Shown in pieces: positions 1-11,575 of a DNA stretch of 64,000 nt. A program made the position numbers and the translations under genes. Under the pieces are notes generated by a model. The model did not search any database, was not told the DNA's origin, and worked only from the letters and a program-made list of their open reading frames with translations. Within the stretch, counting starts at the first letter, position 1. Each line of letters starts with the position of its first letter. Source of the DNA: Tethya wilhelma. Lineage: Eukaryota > Porifera > Demospongiae > Tethyida > Tethyidae. Location of the stretch: NCBI GenBank assembly GCA_964030475.1, contig CAXIPT010000002.1, positions 8,326,553 through 8,390,552 of the forward strand, written 5' to 3'.

Positions 1-8
1 ATGTTTTG

Positions 9-30
9 GTCCACACACACACACACACAA
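9..30. repeat. CA microsatellite in intron
   Basis: A short CA dinucleotide run lies just upstream of the first visible exon of XDH copy 1. The same position holds CA/TG runs in copies 4 (about 31277-31298), 5 (42164-42230) and 3 (about 21093-21124, mixed), so it is an inherited intronic microsatellite that varies in length between copies. Confidence 0.8.
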
Positions 31-61
31 ACCTTTCATGCCACGTACACTCATCACTCAG

Positions 62-3000
62 GATGCAATTGCTGCCAATTCTTTCTTTGAGCCAACACGT
101 AAAATTGAAGATGGTGACTTTGACTCAGCCTATGCCAGTTCTGAACACCAGCTAGAAGGTGAAGTAAGGATTGGTGGACAGGAACACTTCTACCTTGAGA
201 CCCAGGTCTGTATCGCTGTCCCAAAGGGGGAGGGAGGAGAGATGGAGATGTGGAGTGCCACTCAGGCTCTGAACAACACACAGATGAGCCTAACAAAAGC
301 TCTTGGAGTGGAGGCTAACAAAATTGTCACTAGAGTCAAAAGAGTAGGTGAGTATTTTTCTTTAGTAGGTGATTTATGTTTGTTTGTTTGTTTGTTCTAA
401 TAATCTTTTGGGCTATTTCATTTTCACCAGGTGGTGCATTTGGTGGAAAGGAAACTGCAGGACTAGTTGTATCACTGGCTGTTGCTGTGGCTGCCAATAA
501 GTAAGATCTGTTAATTGAAATAAAATATTTTTCTCTTATCTTGATAATTCTTGAAACAGATTTGGTGTTCCTGTGAGGAACATGCTGGATCGAGATGAAG
601 ACATGATATGTACTGGAGGAAGGCACCCCTACCTAGCTAAGTACAAAGTAAGATTTTTTGTATTCTATTACGTACATGTATGTTTGTACAATGGAGGGTT
701 TTAGTGCCTATAAAGCCAGGAGGGATGTCATATATAGCTCACTGGTAGAGTATATGCTGTGGCTTCAACCAGTCTGCCTGGGTTTGAGGCCTAGTGACTG
801 TCTAAGTTTAGGGATAATATGGGCTTGAATTGCTCTAGCACTGTTTCTTTTATCAACCTTCTCTCTGTTTGAGGTCTAAGTTGATGAGTTCAAAGGACAT
901 TCATTGATATCACAATGGAGGGACCTTGGTATGAGGCTTTGAATGCACGGTGATTCTTTTCTATAAAGACTAAAATTTTATCTCGTATTGGCAAACATGA
1001 CTCATGATTTTTGTGTTCATCTGTGTAGGTTGGTTTCTCCTCTGATGGTAGAATATCGTCTCTGGAAGTCCACCTCTATTGTAATGGAGGGAGATCAGCA
1101 GATGTTTCTATTTTTGTAAGTATTCCCCTATAGCATGAAGGTTAACAGAATCTGACTTTCACAGACGTCTCTCGACAAACAGTTTGGAATTTAAGTTTTC
1201 GTGTATGAACTGTGCGATGTTTAAGTTATTATACATTAATAACTTATGGAGAATTTCGTGGAAAATATTGAACTTTCGTCAATATGGAATGTGATCCACA
1301 AGAAACCGCAATCAAAAGTTTGACTCCACGAAACTTTCCTACTATGTAATGAAAGAAAAACTACATTGTGTGTAGTTTTATTGTCTAACTGAGTGTGCAT
1401 GTGTATGGCCTCATTTGTAGATATTGGAAATCTCCATGACCAGCCTTGATAATACTTACAAGATTCCCAATATCCGTATCATTGGTCAAGCTTGTCGTAC
1501 TAACTTGGCTTCCAACACTTCCTTCAGAGGATTTGGAGGCCCTGAGGGAATGATGGTGATGGAGCAGATCATATCACACATTGCTGGTCATCTTGGAGTG
1601 GCAAGTGAGCATGTGCAGGAGATGAACATGTACAGAGATGGAGATGTGACTCCAATTGGAATGGTCCTGACAGAGTGCACCATCAGAAGGTGTTGGGAGA
1701 CTCTCAAGAAGAAGGCCTCTTACAAAGAGAGGAGGGCAGCCATCGACAACTACAACAAGTGAGTGAATTATACTGATGGTCCATAAATTTAGCCGTCTTT
1801 CTAAGTTTTGACGCCATAACTTTTTTCTTCAGTAGCAAAGGAGGCATTAGAACAAAACACACACACACACACACAAACATATTTGCACTATTATAGTACA
1901 ATATTAAGACCTATAGATATTTTGTTGGAGGTACATGTGTTAATGTTTGTTTGTTTGTTTGTTTACTTGTTTACTTGTTGGTTTGTTGGTCTCCAGCTCA
2001 AACACCTACAAGAAGAGAGGGATAGCTCTGGTGCCAACAAAGTTTGGTATTGCATTCGGTACAGGGTTCTTGAACCAAGGAGGAGCCTTGCTTCACGTCT
2101 ACACTGATGGTTCAGTTCTTGTCACTCATGGTGGGATGGAGATGGGACAGGGACTCCACACTAAGATGGTGCAGGTGTGTGCTCGGTGTCTCGGGGTGGC
2201 TCCAGAGAGGGTCTTTATCTCAGAGACCAACACCACCACCGTGCCAAACGCAAGTGCTACTGCTGCTTCAAATTCAACTGATCTGTATGGCATGGCTGTA
2301 AAGGTACTATTTGCATGTTGCTAACATTAACATGGAGGGATCGTAAATGACTTGGCTTATGTTTTGGGTCTCATAAATTATAGTGTAAAGTTATTCTTTT
2401 CCATGCTCATAACAAGAGGCACAAAGAGACCCGGACAAAAACAATAATTGTGTATTATGATAATAAATTTAATATCTAATGGAAGAATTGAGATTTATAA
2501 ATAAGTTTTTTGAACGATTACCTCAACCTATTGATGTAATTTAAAAGCTGAATGTATTTCTACTCAGTAGTGTTCTTAGCCTCGTACCCAGGCTATACTG
2601 AAACACATTCTGATTCATAAATCAACTGACCTTTGATGAAAAGATGCCTGGGTACAAGGTTATAAGTGTTATGATGAATTTTGTTAGTGTGCTGCAAGAT
2701 CACTAGCTTTTTATTCAGGATTGCTGTGACCAGATCATGGATCGTCTGAAGCCAATCATTGAGGAAGACCCTAAAGCTGGCTGGGATAATTGGGTGAAGA
2801 AAGCGTACATGCAGCAAATCAACCTCTCTGCTCAGGGCTTCTACTCCGTTCCAGGACTGTGGTTTGACTGGGACAAAGGNACATGTAGCCCACACAGGAA
2901 GAATTCGGCACACACTCAGACAGCCATTCCATCTTGTTTGCCTTCTTTTTACGATTTGGCCATTCCTATGTCTCATTACATTTCCAATGTTTTTTTTACT

Positions 3001-3606
3001 TGTTATTGTTTGTGTTACTGATATTGTTATTGATGTCTTTCAGGTTGAGGGAGCCTTCACTCAAGGCCTGGGACTGTTTACCCTAGAGCAGTGTGTCTAT
3101 CTTGAAGGTGATGATCATACTCAGCGTGGCACTATATTCACAACTGGTCCTTGGACATACAAGATCCCTACCTCTTCAGATGTCCCTGTTCAGTTCAATG
3201 TGGCCTTGATGGACAGGACACCAAACCCTAAAGCCATCTTTTCATCAAAGGTCAGCTGATCGAATTTAGTATAGCTATGTCATTCATGCATTCCATTCAG
3301 TGCACTCATTCACAGGGTGTAGGAGAGCCTCCTCTCTTCTTGGCTGCCTCAGTGTTCTTTGCCATCAAGGATGCCATAGCTGCTGCCAGGAAAGAGAGAG
3401 GAGAGAGTTGTCCTTTCAGATTGGACTCCCCAGCCACCTGTGAGAGGATCAGGATGGCCTGTGTGGACCAGTTCACAAAACAGGTTGGACAAATAAAAAG
3501 TCCATGCCAACTAAATATTAGTCACTGTGCATGCATGCACACGCCTTTTTCCTCCCTGTAGACACCAATGGATGCTGGTGCTAGTAAATGGACAGTTGTG
3601 GTTTAA
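62..3606 (+). CDS. XDH: Xanthine dehydrogenase copy 1, 3' half (Mo-pterin domain to stop)
   Basis: XDH oxidises hypoxanthine and xanthine to urate in purine breakdown, in the cytosol, as a homodimer. Exons read from the sequence: 62-347, 431-500, 560-647, 1029-1115, 1421-1758, 1997-2303, 2719-2879 (cut by the N at 2880), 3044-3250, 3316-3483, 3562-3606 (TAA). All junctions keep frame. Visible family signatures are [54 protein letters not shown] and VGEPPLFLA. The Glu of GGKE, the Arg of FRGFG and the Glu of VGEP correspond to bovine Glu802, Arg880 and Glu1261. The 5' Fe-S and FAD exons lie outside the window. The exon at 2719 stops in mid-exon at an N and is followed by repeat DNA, so about 150 nt of it are missing; this looks like an assembly join. 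The gene converges on the MIB/Death gene, with only about 230 bp between stop codons. Confidence 0.9.
712..885 (+). mobile_element. tRNA-related SINE-like insertion in XDH copy 1 intron
   Basis: Compared with the same intron in copies 4 and 5, copy 1 has about 174 extra bases between 'gtgcctat' and 'gagttcaaag'. The extra DNA contains TAGCTCACTGG at 735-745, like a Pol III A box, and GGTTTGAGGCC at 781-791, like a B box, spaced as in a tRNA gene. This suggests a tRNA-derived SINE. No poly-A tail or clear target duplication was seen. Confidence 0.5.
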
Positions 3607-3836
3607 AAGTTGCACTGTCTACATGATCATATGACATTGTAAATTTTGTGCCGTTTTTGAGGTTCAATAATAATAATAATAATTAAATGCAAAGAATTAT
3701 ATAAAAAGTAGATATGTACATGTACAACAATGTTTTAATTAACAAACAAGGAGGATTCTCAAGAACAATGAGATATACAAACTTAATTAATTGAGATGTC
3801 ACAGTTTCAAATAGACTGCATGGCTGCTGGCTATTG
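3607..3836. other. Convergent intergenic spacer
   Basis: About 230 bp separate the stop of XDH copy 1 and the stop of the minus-strand MIB/Death gene. It holds an (AAT)n tract near 3667-3682 followed by ATTAAA, a possible polyadenylation signal for the plus strand. TTTTAATT near 3733 reads ATTAAA on the minus strand. The 3' ends may overlap. Confidence 0.5.
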
Positions 3837-6800
3837 CTAGTAGTACTTTCCTTCCAGTTCTTCTGCTAGCTGAGGTTTGTTCACTGGTGGAGCCCTCAGA
3901 GCCTCAACTAGCTCAGCCCATGTTGGAGGAGGCTGGGACCTCTCCAGCCACTCCTGGAGCATGGCAGTGAAGCAGTCCTCCACCACATGATGGTGGGTTC
4001 TCTTGATGGCATCCAGGGAAGAGGTGCTCATGTTCAGTTCAATTCCAAAGTTGTACCATTCTGATCGGAGCTTCCAGAGAGCAGTTCGGACAGTCTTTAA
4101 ATCATCAACACACAGACCACCTGCACGAGTGAAAATTCAAGTCAAAATCTTCAAAATTTTCTGACAATAGGTAAAGATTGTAATTGCAAAGACTAAAGAG
4201 CAGCTAACTACCCTTTACCAGATCTTGACATTAATATTAAATTTTTTGTCCCATACATCAAGTACTATCTATCTCTAGGCTTGCTGTGAACAGGCTTAAA
4301 GACAATTAAGTTATACATGACATTGTAACAAAAATTCTGATCAACAATTAATATTTATTTTAATTGAATTTCCAACTAATACCTTGGTCTGTCTGTTCTC
4401 CACTTTTCATCTGTTCCGATTCACCTTTAGATCCATCATCATCATGACTCAATGGTCTGTGTACATCACAACTGAGAACTGACTGCTTATGTAAAAGAGT
4501 GGATGTATACAAGTGGATAATAGTTGCTTGAAACATAGTTATGCTTAGTTTTTAATTGTTCTTCTTGTTTAAACATGTATAGTTTGCATGCCAAAACTGA
4601 CCTTATTTTTAACTTGAATTGAGTGTTGAACGTTAACTTTAACAACTTGTTCTTCTTGAACACTGTAAGCGGCACCTATACAATTTACAATCAATCGCAA
4701 GTAACTATATATCTAACTTAACTGTATGTATGAGGATGGGATAAAAATTTACCTAACATTGGTAAATGGTCTGGATAGTAATAACCTCCACTGGATGGGA
4801 CAATGCACTTCACATCAACCTAAAGTAAATAATAACAATAATAATTATTATGCATAATATTATACCAATTGACGGTTACATTACACAGTACTGTTATCGA
4901 TTGTGATCACTATATATTCATCATAGTAATGTGCCTACCTTCCCTTGGTAGCCTAGTCTACAATTTGTTTTCTTTTTGGTAGCATCCCATAAAACTTGTA
5001 CTGGAGCATCATTCTGATTGTGTACACAAAAAGAATAATAATTATTATCACAAAACATCATTACAACACTGAAAAAACAAATGGGTTATATTAACCCAAA
5101 AATATGGGTCAGACTGTGTGCAATTCAGCTAACCCATCACATTGGTTACTTTAACCAGTATATTGTTTGGGCTAAATTGACCATGAAAATTGTGGTTTAA
5201 AACAACCAAATTTTTTGGTTAAACTAACCAAAAGATGAGTAAGTTAGCATTCCACTTTTGGGTTGATTTTACCTACTTGCTGTAGGTTCTAACTATAAAT
5301 TCATGGGTGTATTAACCAAAATAAAGTTACAATAACCCAGACTGCTCAGTGAAAATAACCAAACTTCAGCATCATATTTACCTATTGAAGTGCTTTATAA
5401 CTCCTTTGATTAGGTCAAGTACACCAGCTAAATAGTTACATTGAACCTCATGCAAATAATACCACAAAATGTATCCATAGCAACAGTACTTAATAATAAT
5501 GGTGATGTACACACAATAGTATAAGAATAGTCAATGCATACACACAAGTCAACGAACGTAAGACACAAGTTCAACATGTGTAGGCAGTGTTTCTTTTGAC
5601 CTATTAACAGAGATGATAATATAAGTACATATTAAACTCAGTCTCCTGAATGCATGTATGATAGACTAGCTTTTACCTTTCAAGTTCATAGGTACTTCAT
5701 ACTGAGTAGAGTCTTGTGCCAGTATGTCCTCTCTCTTTCTCTCTCCACTTTGCTTGTCAACTAAGCCAAGCACAAAATTGGATTGATATTCACAAGATTG
5801 CTGTTCAAAAATTTTTTCTCACCTAAAACACTCAAAATGGTGCTGTTGACCATGAAAGACATCTTCTTTTTCAGAGAATAGCCTTTTGTAGCATTTTTGT
5901 TGAAGTTTTGTCCTTTTTTTTTCACTTTTTTCCCTTCTTTGGTAGCTATGTCTAAATTGAAACACAAAATCAGAATTTGCTGTGGTTACAGTCTATTTTT
6001 CCTACCTTAAACACTCAAGTTTGTACTGCTGACCATATCAGACATCTCCTTTTCCAAAAGAGTAGACTTGATAGCCTTCTTTTAGAAGATTTTCCAAGGT
6101 TTTTTTCTCTTCACTTCTTTGACAGCTGCTAAGTCTGTTTCAAAACTGCGCTACTGAGCATGCTCAGTAATGATGTCATTGCTTAGTGAAAGCCATTGTG
6201 TATTTTAACCCAATTAAGCAGTCATTTTAACCAAATAGCGGTTAATTTAACCACTAAAGCATTTAGTTAATATTACCAACTGGGGTAGCTATAACCAAGT
6301 TATGTTAAAATAACCAAGCATCGTTAACATAACCCATTGCTGGGTAGCTGTAACTGTTCTTGCAATCAGTTATTTTGACCTATGCTGGTTGAAATGAACC
6401 ATCCGTTTTTTCAGTGAAGATACTATTATGACATGTCTGCATGACATGTATCATAACGTCAGATAGTACCTGGTATATAAATGACTGCTCCGTATTCTCT
6501 AATGAAATATTGTTAGCACTGACAACTCCTGTTTCTCCCTCACCACCTAACAATTACATGATTGGCAAATTAAATGAGCAGCAAAGTACTTGTAAGATGC
6601 TTTCTATTCACAACTCAATCAGTATACAAAAGATTATGTTAACTAGGGCCATTATCATCATATAGGCAAATACTCACTACCCAGGTAGAAATTTCTTGTC
6701 TACATAACAAAATCTCTCATGCTTCATATACCATCATGGTCTCCAGCGTTCCACTGCTCCTAGGAAGATCCCTTTGGCTTCCACTCTCCTAGCACCAGCT

Positions 6801-8354
6801 CTGGGCGGCAACTGGACACTATAATTAAACCAAACAGAACTGATGACAGTAAGCAACGAACACAACAAAGTTTTGAAGTATTTTCTGTACAGTACCATGG
6901 TCTTATTTGACATCCTAATGGCATATTGTCTGATGTGACCACGCTATAAAATTGAATGTTTGTCTACTCACTTAGAATGGGGATGTATGGCATTGTACAG
7001 TTGACTTCACAGTGCATGGGTCTAAACTTTGTGATCATAGTAATTTTCTTTCCTACAGCTCAACTATGGATGAAACTCTGGCACTCAAGCTAATCTAAGA
7101 AGTGTGATTGGACGAGTATTAGTAGTCCTTTTGGGTGACAGAGATAATACATTTAGAGGAGTTCTCTAATTATTAGAACCTTTTTCTTTTCTGATTATCA
7201 TACAACATACCTCAAGGCCTTTGGAGGATAGTCATATCGTACAAATTTGTGTTCCAATGAGTCATTCAATGCTACCATTCCTTGGTGGTAGCAGTGAGAA
7301 CAGAGGTCATAGTTCCAGCATTCACTGCACTTCCACCTCATCCCACAGATAGGGTGTTGATTGCATGAGTCACATTGCACTGTCTTGAAGGCCACACCTA
7401 CACACACACAGGGATTGTAATAAACAAACAAAACTAATAATTATAGGTATACTCACTATCTATAACAGCCATGCATGCTACTATCACATTAATTTTAGAT
7501 CTGCTGCCTGTCCATTGTGACTAAATCACAAATACATAACTACATTGAGGCTTTAATAATTGTACTGCTAATGTACACTTATTCAACTCACCAGTAGGAG
7601 TACTGTCCAGTACTCTGAGGTCAAACTTGCCCTCCACCCCACACCGGTAGTGACCAGTGTCACCACAGTCCCACTGGACTAGAGCTGTTCTCCCTCCACC
7701 TGATGATGGCTCTGATATCTCCACCACTGTCCCCACATGACCCTCCCCTCCATCACTGGTGTCCACTGGGTCCCAGTCACGACCACGGACCACTCTTAAA
7801 CCATGACAAAACACCTGTGGAGGAGATTAATTTTTCATTTTATCTGTATATACATGAAAGACAGTCTATACTTACATGGGTTAAGCATGGTAGGGTTACA
7901 GCTTGAATCCAAGAAAAGTTCTACATAATGAATATCATGCAATAACATCATACGTACGGTAGTACGTATAGTAGGAATGGGCCGAATGTCCCATAGACAC
8001 AATACAAAATGTTTATGATCATAAAAATCTAGCAAAACAAAATTAAGCCTTCAAACTTGCTCAGAGGCTCTAACNNNNNNNNNNNNNNNNNNNNNNNNNN
8101 NNNNNNNNNNNNNNNNNNNNNNNNNNNNNNNNNNNNNNNNNNNNNNNNNNNNNNNNNNNNNNNNNNNNNNNNNNNNNNNNNNNNNNNNNNNNNNNNNNNN
8201 NNNNNNNNNNNNNNNNNNNNNNNNNNNNNNNNNNNNNNNNNNNNNNNNNNNNNNNNNNNNNNNNNNNNNNNNNNNNNNNNNNNNNNNNNNNNNNNNNNNN
8301 NNNNNNNNNNNNNNNNNNNNNNNNNNNNNNNNNNNNNNNNNNNNNNNNNNNNNN

Positions 8355-8414
<60 letters not shown>

Positions 8415-8685
8415 CATTATCTAGCAACCAAAGTTTTTGTAGGCTAAATGCTAGTTAGTGGCTGGGTGGAGGTGACAATAGAGTAGCTAGGGGTCACAGG
8501 GCGTCAATGGCGAACAAAATAGTTGCATACCCTTAAGTGTCTAGCACTCGACCATGCATCAAGTGCTGCCCACTTAAGGGCCATGTAACTATAATTTGTG
8601 TGTGTGTGTGTGGACTTACCCCACTGCTAATGAACTCTTCAATCGTATTTCTTTCATTTTGACATAGTCCACACAGTACCTGGTC
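3837..8685 (-). CDS. MIB/HERC2-ZZ-MIB/HERC2-Death domain protein (frameshifted, 5' partial)
   Basis: Exons on the minus strand: 8685-8620, 7814-7592, 7397-7211, 6818-6732, 6546-6470, 5013-4939, 4819-4753, 4675-4602, 4485-4383, 4120-3837 (TAG). In order they encode a MIB/HERC2 domain (GLRVVRGRDW...DGGEGHVGTV...YRCGVEGKFDLRV), a ZZ zinc finger (CDSCNQ...GMRWKCSEC...YDLCSHC), a second MIB/HERC2 domain ending VDVKC...GGYYYPDHLPMLG, a short acidic linker, and a C-terminal Death domain (KLRSEWYNFGIEL...CFTAMLQEWL...TWAELVEAL). The N-terminal half matches Mind bomb E3 ligases, but a Death domain stands where ankyrin repeats and RING fingers would be, so a signalling or adaptor role is inferred. Every junction keeps frame except exon 6818-6732, which runs to TGA after RWRP; relative to its domain family about 20 nt are missing there. 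The exon at 8620-8685 is assigned by phase only. The 5' end is lost at N8686. Confidence 0.75.
5067..6416. mobile_element. CACTG-terminated DNA transposon, no transposase, rich in TTAACC motifs
   Basis: Begins CACTGAAAAAACAAATGGGT and ends with GTTTTTTCAGTG, an inverted terminal match. It sits inside an intron of the MIB/Death gene. Both end portions (about 5090-5360 and 6200-6400) carry many degenerate AACCA/TTAACC motifs on both strands. No open frame resembling a transposase is visible, so it is non-autonomous. An inverted partial copy lies at 8687-9072. CACTG termini would suit the CMC/Chapaev group; this is only a suggestion. Confidence 0.65.
7948..8074 (+). mobile_element. Composite TIR element, 5' end fragment
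   Basis: Starts CATACGTACGGTAGTACGTA and continues TAGGAATGGGCCGAATGTCC, near-identical to the start of the elements at 18548 and 44927 and to the reverse complement of the end at 23471. It runs into the N gap at 8075. Confidence 0.7.
8075..8354. other. Assembly gap (280 N)
   Basis: A run of Ns within what should be an intron of the MIB/Death gene. It is followed directly by a (GT)n microsatellite, a likely cause of the gap. Confidence 0.95.
8355..8413. repeat. GT microsatellite
   Basis: An uninterrupted GT dinucleotide run abutting the gap. ORFs of Cys-Val or His-Thr repeats across it are not genes. Confidence 0.95.
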
Positions 8686-8686
8686 N

Positions 8687-9072
8687 AGGTTCAATGTAAC
8701 TATTTAGCTGGTATACTTGACCTAATCAAAGGAGTTATAAAGCACTTCAATAGGTAAATAATTATGATGCTGAAGTTTGGTTATTTTCACTGAGCCGTCT
8801 GGGTTATTGTAACTTTATTTTGGTTAATACACCCATGAATTTATAGTTAGAACCTACAGCAAGTAGGTAAAATCAACCCAAAAGTGGAATGCTAACTTAC
8901 TCATCTTTTGGTTAGTTTAACCAAAAAATTTGGTTGTTTTAAACCACAATTTTCATGGTCAATTTAGCCCAAACAATATACTGGTTAAAGTAACCAATGT
9001 GATGGGTTAGCTGAATTGCACACAGTCTGACCCATATTTTTGGGTTAATATAACCCATTTGTTTTTTCAGTG
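8687..9072 (-). mobile_element. CACTG element, inverted partial copy
   Basis: Reverse complement of about 5067-5450, ending in TTTTTTCAGTG. The outer part of the element is kept and the inner part is lost at the N at 8686. It is separated from its relative by 2.3 kb. Confidence 0.75.
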
Positions 9073-9073
9073 C

Positions 9074-9310
9074 AGGAATGGCTAAATCGTAAAAAGAACG
9101 CAAACAAGATGGAATGGCTGTTAGACGGTGTGTAAGGAATTCTTCCTGTGGGCAAAATGAGTCTCAGAATCAATAAGGAGATTGTTAAATGCAGCCCATA
9201 CAGGAAGAATTCTGCACACACTCTAACAGCCATTCCATCTTGTTTGCGTTCTTTTTACGATTTAGCCATTCCTGTGTCTCATTACATTTCTACTGTTTTT
9301 TTTTACTTGT
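9074..9310. mobile_element. Hairpin MITE (family M1)
   Basis: Two arms of about 90 bp are inverted copies of each other: one reads GGAATGGCTAAATCG and the other CGATTTAGCCATTCC in inverse orientation, with short unique DNA between. Related copies are at 2881-3003 (one arm), 30364-30475 (one arm) and 63272-63540 (full, with perfect 20-bp ends). No coding capacity. Confidence 0.75.
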
Positions 9311-11410
9311 AATAATTGTTCTACCTGGTCATGCAACCACCTCAGGAATGTCACTGTGGCTATGGCTTGCCATCTTCAAGCACTCGAACAGCTAATCTAC
9401 ATTTTCTGTTTTTTCAGCTGATGCAATTGCATGTGTGTGCACGTGCGTTTACACATTAAATTACACGTATGTGCGTGCGGGCGCATATAGCCTACTGAAG
9501 TTCCTGTCATGTGCATGGCACATTACAGGCGGTACAGTGGGTACAGTGTCGTCAGAGTGCAGTGCATGCAGTTTAGTGCACGCGAGTAGTAGGCTAGCTA
9601 TTTAAACTGTCCAGGTAAGCAGCTTAGCTACAACATGATGGGAATAAAAAAGTGGGGAGGCTGAAGCCTCCCCAGCCTCCCCTACTCCTACGGCCCTGTA
9701 TCGCTTTCACTTTCATTGTGATCATCCAGTTCAATTTGATAGAAGCACTTCGGAATGGAACCTTGATCTATAATGTATGAAGTTTGTATTTTTGAGCCTN
9801 TTCTAGTTCTGAGTAAACAAGAGTAAGCCGGCTGATTTTTCAAAGCTGACTGAACTGAAGTTCTCCAATCACTACTTTTAGTCCTGTATTATTTTTTGTA
9901 TGGCAATATGAGACCAGCCTCTACTATAAATTGATACTGGCAGACTGAGTCTCAGTGATAACAAGAACATTGTTATTGATTGGTGTATTGTGTTTGTAAA
10001 TAATTTGTAATCCTATTGCTATACATAACTCTATAGCTCTTTACTTACCCTGCGTGGGCCTCAGAAAGAAGCTTGAAGAGCTGTTTAGTCCATGCAAACC
10101 TTCGTCCCACGCAATTGTCTCTTTGCCGCCAAAATATTTTTCATATGCGTAGGTGGGTGCGGTTTTGGGTCATGTGACTTACATGAATAAAGTTACAAGA
10201 TAATGATTAGTTTGATACTGCTTTTTAGTCGGAATATCTAGAGCCAGTCTTACGCCGAAGCGAGACTGTTTTTTTAACGATTGTTAAGCTGTCTAGTATT
10301 TCACCGAGTAGAATTAAGTAAATACAAAGTCTATCATCGTTACAAGGACGCAAACCTGAACGCTACCACCCAAGATGGGACTTATCGTTTCATATATAAG
10401 TAAGTAGAAGTGCATGCATAATTCTACTCGGTAAATATTATTAGTTGATTGTATTCTATCGAATGATAAAGCAGCGGGAGTCATAGCTATAGTAAGGATA
10501 TTCCGGATTTTGCAAAATTGTATCAAACAGGTGCTGTACTTTGCAACCACGCCCCCACTTAGTTAATTAATCTGAATTAATAACTTGCGGGTTTTTCCAA
10601 AATATTATAAACGATAAACATTAATATCATGTTAATATTTGTTAAAATACATGAATGTTTTGCTTTGGCCAGGGTGAATGTAGCTCTTTTCCATTCAATT
10701 TCCAGCTGACCCAGTCCTTAATGCCCCTGAGAATTCTAGTGTTGTTGACTCTGAAACTATTGTCGTTTCATAAAATATTATGATTATTATTATGTTCAAC
10801 TTGACATGACAGTTTCTCGCAATTCGGGGTGGATGGGTGTGGCTGACCTTTGATCATTTGCAGATGTACGTATATTAAATATACTGGAATTTCCATTTCA
10901 AGCTTGCAAGCGTGCTAAGTGAGCACTCCTGGGAGCTCAGCTTATTAGTTTACTACATCTAAGAATTAGTTCATGCTGAAATTATTACTTTTCTGTTAAA
11001 TATCAAGATTTCGGAACGAACACTGTCTATCCGAAATTATTGCAAATCGTTGTATTTCTCTCGTGTGTAGGCAATGTCTGAAGTTCAAAGTTGGTGTATG
11101 CATAGATACTACGTAGTAGTCAATAGTAACGGTATAGACATCAGCTTCTCTTTTGAAGAGTGGCCGCGCGATCGTCCGAATATAGGTGCCGCCCGATAAT
11201 CGATTGAATACTCTATACCTCCTTTTTGGTTCTTCGATCGTTCTAGTTTGTGTTGAAATAGATGCGATAGGCAGAAGACTGGAAGTCGGTGAAAAAGCTG
11301 CTATTCAGGAAGAAAATTTTCTAGCGTGCTCAATATAGCTAGATATCCATTAGCGCTACCTGTTTGTGTGAATACTGTCACGCTCAACACACACTATAGC
11401 ATCCATTCAT
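9311..11410. other. Non-coding DNA, no gene recognised
   Basis: No supported exon was found over 2.1 kb. It holds an N at 9800, alternating GTGTGTGCACGTGCG-type sequence near 9430-9480 and, near 9650-9700, a GGGGAGGCTGAAGCCTCCCC palindrome that looks like a MITE remnant. The short ORFs here have no recognisable content. Confidence 0.5.
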
Positions 11411-11575
11411 TCAGAAACTACAGTGAATAGCTTCCCAAATGCTTGCCATGCACAGCTCATACTCACTCATTTCTTCCAAATCGCTGTCACAGATACTGCT
11501 TTCGTTGTCTAGAGTCTCTTCTTCCAAGAGGCATCCATTGCTACAGCTAGCAGCTGATGATGATAAAAATTCCAT
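11411..11575 (-). CDS. Small acidic ORF, possible first exon, unrecognised
   Basis: A 54-codon minus-strand frame starts MEFLSSSAASCSNG and is acidic and serine-rich (LEEETLDNESS...DSDLEE). A good splice donor, A|gtgagtat, falls inside it after LEEM, so it may be a 5' exon rather than a complete gene. No family recognised. No downstream exon was identified before the next repeats. Confidence 0.25.
   Translation of the reverse strand: MEFLSSSAASCSNGCLLEEETLDNESSICDSDLEEMSEYELCMASIWEAIHCSF

Noticed and set aside
54..296. Minus-strand ORF opposite an XDH exon, repeated at 20823, 31323 and 41899
   Set aside because: It recurs only because the XDH exon is duplicated; the sense strand has the conserved protein, splice sites and phases.
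62..3606. Identification of the XDH copies as aldehyde oxidase
   Set aside because: The Glu in GGKE and the Arg in FRGFG are XDH-type residues; aldehyde oxidases differ at both.
5761..5967. Lys-rich ORF inside the CACTG element
   Set aside because: Low-complexity Lys/Asn composition, no transposase motif, and within intronic repeat DNA.
8029..8458. Long ORFs of Cys-Val or His-Thr repeats
   Set aside because: They are translations of the GT microsatellite and the N run. The same applies at 27197-27469, 35629-36087, 37242-37573 and 42040-42237.
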